Positions 60,377-64,000 of a stretch of DNA of 64,000 nt are shown piece after piece. The translations under genes and the position numbers were made by a program. The notes beneath the pieces were generated by a model. That model saw only the letters and a list, made by a program, of their open reading frames with translations. It ran no database searches and was not told the DNA's origin. Every line of letters starts with the position of its first letter. Within the stretch, counting starts at the first letter, position 1. Source of the DNA: Sphingobium yanoikuyae (GTDB taxonomy: Bacteria; Pseudomonadota; Alphaproteobacteria; Sphingomonadales; Sphingomonadaceae). The DNA is taken from NCBI RefSeq assembly GCF_034424525.1, contig NZ_CP139979.1, forward strand, positions 4,065,001 to 4,129,000, read 5' to 3'.

Positions 60377-60507
60377 CTTGCAATGGCGGAGCGGCGGGCC
60401 GGCGCTGTTAGCGCTGTGGCGATCCCTTGGCGGCCTTCTGGCCGCGGCGCTGCCCTGAATATGGGCAGTCAGCGGGAGAGGTAGTCAGTCGTCAGCTGGC
60501 GCGCCGA

Positions 60508-60663
60508 TCAGGCGGCGCGGGCCAGCTTTTCTTCCTTGGCGACCGGGAAGGTCACGACGTCGGCCGAAACCGGCTCGGCAGCGGGGGTCAGCGCGGCGAT
60601 ATAACGCTCGGCGGTGACGACGTCCCGGCGATAGGCGAAATAGAGCGAGATGAGCGAAAACAT
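60508..60663 (-). CDS. Small hypothetical protein (51 residues) with structured leader
   Basis: This short frame encodes MFSLISLYFAYRR followed by a mixed, Ala/Val-rich tail (PVAKEEKLARAA). I do not recognise a family. Support for it being real is a good GAGG ribosome site five bases before the ATG, its place alone between two terminating regions, and a hairpin leader that includes that site. The N-terminal hydrophobic stretch of about 11 residues is too short for a normal membrane helix. It may be a regulatory peptide or membrane-associated small protein, or it may not be translated. Confidence 0.5.
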   Translation of the reverse strand: MFSLISLYFAYRRDVVTAERYIAALTPAAEPVSADVVTFPVAKEEKLARAA

Positions 60664-60665
60664 AA

Positions 60666-60708
60666 GAACCTCGGACAAGAATATTGCTGCGTCGCAGCAT
60701 CGAGGTTC
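60666..60708 (-). promoter_or_regulatory. Nested hairpin covering the ribosome site of the small ORF
   Basis: GAACCTCG (60666-60673) pairs with CGAGGTTC (60701-60708), enclosing a second stem GCTGCG-T-CGCAGC (60686-60698). On the leftward RNA the GAGG ribosome site of the 51-residue ORF (60669-60672) lies in the outer stem, so the fold would hide it. This is the arrangement of a translational switch or RNA thermometer; function is unproven. Confidence 0.45.
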
Positions 60709-60767
60709 ATCTGGTCTTCCCCGGCTTTTTTCGCAAATGCAAAGGCGCCAAGGCCAGTTGCACGAAA

Positions 60768-60814
60768 CGCCATCGACCGGTTGCGCGCCTTGCAACGGCA
60801 ACCGGTCGATGGCG
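60768..60814 (-). terminator. Long hairpin terminator after the SDR gene
   Basis: CGCCATCGACCGGTTGC (60768-60784) pairs perfectly over 17 bases with 60798-60814, with a 13-base loop. On the leftward strand it starts two bases after the SDR stop and is followed by a short T-rich stretch (TTTCGTG). It probably ends the aldehyde dehydrogenase-SDR transcript and isolates the small ORF. Confidence 0.7.
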
Positions 60815-60815
60815 A

Positions 60816-61487
60816 TCAGACCCGGCCGGTGACCGGAATCAGCGCGCCGGTGATCGGCGCGGCGGCGGGCGACAGCAGGAAGGCGATCACCCCGCCCAGC
60901 GCCTCCGGCGAGACCCAGCGGCTGACATCCGCGTCGGGCATGTCGGCGCGGTTGGCCGGCGTGTCGATGATGCTGGGCAGCACCGCATTCACGCGCACGC
61001 CCGCATCCTTCAACTCTTCGGCCAGCGCCTCGGTCAGGCGCGCGACGCCGGCCTTGGACGCGGCATAGGCGCCCATGCCGGCCGCCGCCTTTGCCGACGC
61101 CGCGGCGCCGATATTGACGATCGCGCCGCCGCCATCGCGCAGCAGCGGCAACAAGGCGCGAGTCGCGATCAGCGCGGTGCGGACATTCATGCCATAGAGC
61201 CGGTCCCAGGTGGCGACCGACCCATCCTCCACCGTCTCCCAGCTGAAACCGCCGGCGATATTGACCAGCGCGTCGAGCCCGCCCAGCGCTTCGCCGATCT
61301 TCTCGGCTGCGCCGGCCATCGCCTGCTCGTCGGACAGGTCGATGCCGCCCAGCGCCAGGTCGACGTTGTCGGCCGGCACATCGCCCAGGTCGATACCCGC
61401 CACCGTCCAGCCGGCCGCACGCAGCACCTGCACCGCCGCCCGGCCCAGCGCACCGGCCGCGCCAGTTACCGCCACCACTCCCGCCAT
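60816..61487 (-). CDS. Short-chain dehydrogenase/reductase (SDR)
   Basis: This 223-residue SDR has TGAAGALGRAA, NIAGG and the active site S...YAASK. Three ATGs in a row begin the gene (61493, 61490, 61487); AAGGGG is spaced best for the third, which I chose. It follows the aldehyde dehydrogenase by about 25 bases and probably works with it on alcohol/aldehyde conversion. Confidence 0.85.
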   Translation of the reverse strand: MAGVVAVTGAAGALGRAAVQVLRAAGWTVAGIDLGDVPADNVDLALGGIDLSDEQAMAGAAEKIGEALGGLDALVNIAGGFSWETVEDGSVATWDRLYGMNVRTALIATRALLPLLRDGGGAIVNIGAAASAKAAAGMGAYAASKAGVARLTEALAEELKDAGVRVNAVLPSIIDTPANRADMPDADVSRWVSPEALGGVIAFLLSPAAAPITGALIPVTGRV

Positions 61488-61512
61488 CATCATCCCCTTT
61501 CGATAGTCTGCG

Positions 61513-62961
61513 TCAGATCCCGGACATGCACAGATATTTGATCTCGACATAGTCCTCGATGCCATGGCGCGATCCTTCGCGGCCCATGCCCGATTCCTTG
61601 ATGCCGCCGAACGGCGCCACTTCGGTCGAGATGAGGCCGGTGTTGATGCCGACCATGCCGACCTCCAGCGCCTCGCCCACGCGCCAGGCGCGCGACAGGT
61701 CGCGGGTATAGAAATAGCCCGACAGGCCAACCTCGGTGGCGTTGGCCAGCGCCACCGCCTCCTCTTCCGTGTCGAACAGGAACAGCGCGGCGAGTGGCCC
61801 GAACGTCTCCTCGTCGGCCAGCTTCATCTCCGGCGTGCAGCCGCTGATGATGGTCGGCTCGAAGAAGCTGTGGCCCAGGGCATGGCGATGCCCGCCACTC
61901 ACCAGCGTGCCGCCCTTGGCCAGCGCGTCGGCGACATGTTCCTCGACCTTCTCCACCGCCTTCTCGTCGATCAGCGGCCCCTGGGTGACGCCCGCCTCGG
62001 TGCCCGGCCCGACCTTGAGCTTCGCGACGGCGGCTTTCAGCTTCTCGGCAAAGGCCGGCGCGACGTCGCGCTGGACAAGGATGCGGTTGACGCAGACGCA
62101 GGTCTGGCCGCTGTTGCGATATTTGGACGCGATCGCGCCTTCGACCGCCGCATCCAGATCGGCGTCGGCAAAGACGATGAAGGGCGCATTGCCGCCCAGT
62201 TCCATCGACAGCTTCTTCATCGTCGGCGCGCATTGCGCCATCAGCGTCTTGCCGACCTCGGTCGATCCGGTGAAGCTCAGCTTGCGCACCAGCGGATTGC
62301 CGGTCAGTTCCGCGCCGATCACCCGCGACGATCCGGTGACGACGTTGAACACCCCCTTGGGCACGCCCGCCCGCTCGGCCAGCACGGCCAGCGCCAGCGC
62401 GGTCAGCGGCGTCTGGGTGGCGGGCTTCAAGACCATGGTGCAGCCCGCCGCCAGCGCCGGTGCCGCCTTGCGCGTGATCATCGCGGCGGGGAAATTCCAC
62501 GGCGTGATCGCGGCGACCACGCCGACCGGCTGCTTGATGACGACGATGCGACTGTCGGCGCGATGGCTGGGAATGATCTCGCCATAGATGCGCTTGGCCT
62601 CTTCGCCGAACCATTCGATGAAGCTCGCGGCATAGGCGATCTCGCCCTTGGCCTCGGCCAGCGCCTTGCCCTGCTCGCGGGTCAGGATCATGGCCAGGTC
62701 GTCCTGATGCGCGATCAGCAGCTCGAACCAGCGGCGCAATATGCGCGAGCGTTCAGCCGCGGTCTTCGCCTTCCACTCTGGCAGTGCCGCCTCCGCCGCC
62801 TCGATCGCCGCGCGCGTCCCCGCCTCGTCGATCGCTGGAATGCCGGCCAGCCGCTCGTCCGTCGCAGGATCGGTCACGTCGATGCTGGCGGCGCCGATCC
62901 ACTGGCCGTCGACATAGCATTGTTCGCGCAGCAGGCTGGGGTCGGCAAGGGCTATGGTCAT
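61513..62961 (-). CDS. Aldehyde dehydrogenase, succinate-semialdehyde dehydrogenase-like
   Basis: This 482-residue enzyme resembles GabD-type succinate-semialdehyde dehydrogenases: ITPWNFPAAMITRKAAPALAAGCTMVLKP, SFTGSTEVGKTLMAQ, SMELGGNAPFIVF and the catalytic Cys in NSGQTCVCVNR (Cys pair CxC), ending GREGSRHGIEDYVEIKYLCM. The CVC pattern is typical of that group. The start at 62961 follows GAAGGTGATCCG. It may oxidise a dicarboxylic semialdehyde at the end of the pathway. Confidence 0.88.
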   Translation of the reverse strand: MTIALADPSLLREQCYVDGQWIGAASIDVTDPATDERLAGIPAIDEAGTRAAIEAAEAALPEWKAKTAAERSRILRRWFELLIAHQDDLAMILTREQGKALAEAKGEIAYAASFIEWFGEEAKRIYGEIIPSHRADSRIVVIKQPVGVVAAITPWNFPAAMITRKAAPALAAGCTMVLKPATQTPLTALALAVLAERAGVPKGVFNVVTGSSRVIGAELTGNPLVRKLSFTGSTEVGKTLMAQCAPTMKKLSMELGGNAPFIVFADADLDAAVEGAIASKYRNSGQTCVCVNRILVQRDVAPAFAEKLKAAVAKLKVGPGTEAGVTQGPLIDEKAVEKVEEHVADALAKGGTLVSGGHRHALGHSFFEPTIISGCTPEMKLADEETFGPLAALFLFDTEEEAVALANATEVGLSGYFYTRDLSRAWRVGEALEVGMVGINTGLISTEVAPFGGIKESGMGREGSRHGIEDYVEIKYLCMSGI

Positions 62962-63124
62962 CGGATCACCTTCTTCGGCAGGATGCGGGGCAAGGGGCGC
63001 AGGGCGCGCCCGTCGCTGCGTCCAACGCAGCATGGCCCCATTTCGATGCGAAGGTGGGATGCGCGGCAGGCGGCGTCAACGTGGACAGAATGTCCCCGCC
63101 CAAGGATCGACCCCGCGATGCGCG

Positions 63125-63673
63125 CTATTGGGGAATATGCGGCGTCCGCCGATTGACTAGTGGCCGCAGATAGGAGGGATCGCTCGCGTCCCGTGCCGGC
63201 GCGCCATTGGCATGCAGGTCCGGTATATCGCCGAAGGGGAGCGGCAGGGTCGGCACCAGCCCGGACCATTCGATCATGTTGGTGCGCAGCACAATCTTCC
63301 ACTGGCCATCGCGCCGTTCCAGCCGATCGAGATAGCGGCCCCCGGCGATCCAGTTGCTCTCGTCCCGGTTGCGGCCGACGAACAGATAATAGGTTTCGGC
63401 ATGGGCGCTGTCGCCATCGATATCGATGGTCATGTTGAGCAGATTATGATGCGTCGCCACCTGCCCGCCCTCGTGCAGGGCGCTGGCCCAGGCATAGAGC
63501 GCATCGGGCGCGCCGACGAAGCTGCCCGCCGCGACGGTGGCGTCATCATGGAAGGCCGACAGGAACAGGTTGCGGTCGAACCGGTCCATGCCCCGGCTGA
63601 ACCGGGTCAGACAGTCGACAATATCCTGCCGGTCGAGCAGCGCGTCGATCCGCGCCTGGCGATCCGCGTCCAT
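63125..63673 (-). CDS. SnoaL-like / NTF2-fold protein
   Basis: This 182-residue SnoaL-like protein (IDALLDRQDIVDCLTRFSRGMDRFDRNLFLSAFHDDA near the start, RYLDRLERRDGQWKIVLR later) resembles the gene at 5970 in layout, including a proline-rich tail. The ATG at 63673 starts one base before the stop of the upstream SDR gene is complete downstream, leaving a one-base gap, so the two are co-transcribed. Role unknown, as for the other members of this fold. Confidence 0.8.
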   Translation of the reverse strand: MDADRQARIDALLDRQDIVDCLTRFSRGMDRFDRNLFLSAFHDDATVAAGSFVGAPDALYAWASALHEGGQVATHHNLLNMTIDIDGDSAHAETYYLFVGRNRDESNWIAGGRYLDRLERRDGQWKIVLRTNMIEWSGLVPTLPLPFGDIPDLHANGAPARDASDPSYLRPLVNRRTPHIPQ

Positions 63674-63674
63674 C

Positions 63675-64000
63675 CTATGCCTCCGTCCGTGGGGCGATCG
63701 GCTGCCAGATCGGCGCGCCGCGCTCGGCCCGCAGCGACGGGATGGTCTTTCCGTCGACATCGGTGATGCCATAATCCTGCGCCAGTTCGGCGGTGATGAA
63801 GGTGCCGCCCGATCGCGCCATGATCGCCGGATCGGCCAGCAGCGCGGCGATCACCCGGCCGGGAAATTCGGGCGAGCAGCCGACCAGCGGATTGGTGACG
63901 GTCAGCGCCTTCATCGCCGGATTGGCGGCGATGTTGCGCTGCGCCCGCTCGGTCATGGTCAGCCCCTGCCATAGCGAGAGCGAGGCGACGCCATGGGGCT
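63675..64000 (-). CDS. SDR, C-terminal part (cut by window edge)
   Basis: Only the last 108 residues lie in the window; the gene continues beyond base 64000. The visible end has the order HGVASLSLWQGLTMTERAQ, then SPEFPGRVIAALLADP and GTFITAELAQDYGITDVDGK, which resembles the C-terminus of DHRS1-like short-chain dehydrogenases. The catalytic and cofactor motifs are outside the window. It is followed after one base by the SnoaL-like gene. Confidence 0.7.
   Translation of the reverse strand, partial: PHGVASLSLWQGLTMTERAQRNIAANPAMKALTVTNPLVGCSPEFPGRVIAALLADPAIMARSGGTFITAELAQDYGITDVDGKTIPSLRAERGAPIWQPIAPRTEA

Noticed and set aside
1..64000. CRISPR arrays, tRNA or rRNA genes, prophage
   Set aside because: I looked for regularly spaced repeats, cloverleaf-type sequences and phage structural genes and saw none, within the limits of reading by eye.

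Overview
The window reads as chromosomal (or large-replicon) DNA of a high-GC alphaproteobacterium, most likely a sphingomonad (Sphingobium/Novosphingobium-like). This is inferred from the base composition, the dense catabolic clusters mixing SDR, SnoaL, Rieske, P450 and TonB-receptor genes, and a palindromic intergenic repeat of the kind I associate with sphingomonads. About 58 protein genes fill the window. There are no RNA genes, transposases, phage genes or CRISPR arrays that I can see, and no gap between genes exceeds 300 bases.

Layout. (1) 136-3739 holds cysD-cysNC-cysQ copy 1 (PAPS synthesis and PAP removal). (2) 3736-10850 holds a carboxylesterase, two TetR regulators, a SnoaL-like protein, an SDR, two paralogous TauD-like Fe(II)/2-oxoglutarate dioxygenases and a luciferase-like monooxygenase. 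(3) 10860-19768 is a divergent pair of operons. Leftward lie P450, DUF35, a thiolase-like protein, a DUF2889 protein and an esterase; rightward lie the [3Fe-4S] ferredoxin, an SDR, a double-length acyl-CoA dehydrogenase and an enoyl-CoA hydratase. This looks like oxidation, beta-oxidation and retro-aldol removal of an acyl side chain, as in steroid-type catabolism. (4) 19884-30788 holds TetR, aldehyde dehydrogenase, SDR, a two-domain unknown, cupin, a CDP-alcohol phosphatidyltransferase, and a five-gene operon (AcuI-like reductase, acyl-CoA synthetase, Tat-type TIM barrel, SDR, SnoaL) beside a TetR. (5) 30999-37502 holds a TonB receptor, SDR, two VOC proteins, sulfotransferase 1 and an AraC regulator. 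(6) 37654-46007 is one continuous rightward operon: SDR, zinc alcohol dehydrogenase, alkylsulfatase-like metallo-beta-lactamase protein, cysD-cysNC-cysQ copy 2, sulfotransferase 2, SnoaL. (7) 46012-52036 is a CoA-pathway operon (acyl-CoA synthetase, MaoC-like hydratase, CaiB-type CoA-transferase, SDR) with a divergent IclR regulator. (8) 52022-64000 holds a Baeyer-Villiger monooxygenase, then Rieske oxygenase, ThDP enzyme, aldehyde dehydrogenase and beta-propeller; a small ORF with a structured leader; and SDR, aldehyde dehydrogenase, SnoaL and a truncated SDR.

The most unusual feature is region 6. It joins everything needed to make PAPS, move its sulfonate group to a small molecule, remove PAP, and possibly take the sulfate off again, in one operon with dehydrogenases and inside a catabolic island. 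I propose transient sulfation of a catabolic intermediate as an activation or leaving-group step, with sulfate recycled through CysDNC. This is inference and needs biochemical support. The two cysDNCQ copies are nearly identical over about 3.5 kb but diverge at both coding ends, which looks like gene conversion between older paralogues. As a 40,654-bp-spaced direct repeat they could also allow excision or amplification of the island.

Regulatory signals include an ATCAACA-N4-TGTTGAT type operator, exact or degenerate, at three places, other inverted repeats between divergent genes, four convincing hairpin terminators, and clustered DnaA-box sequences at 18.6-22.2 kb. All calls come from reading the sequence by eye; no database search was possible.
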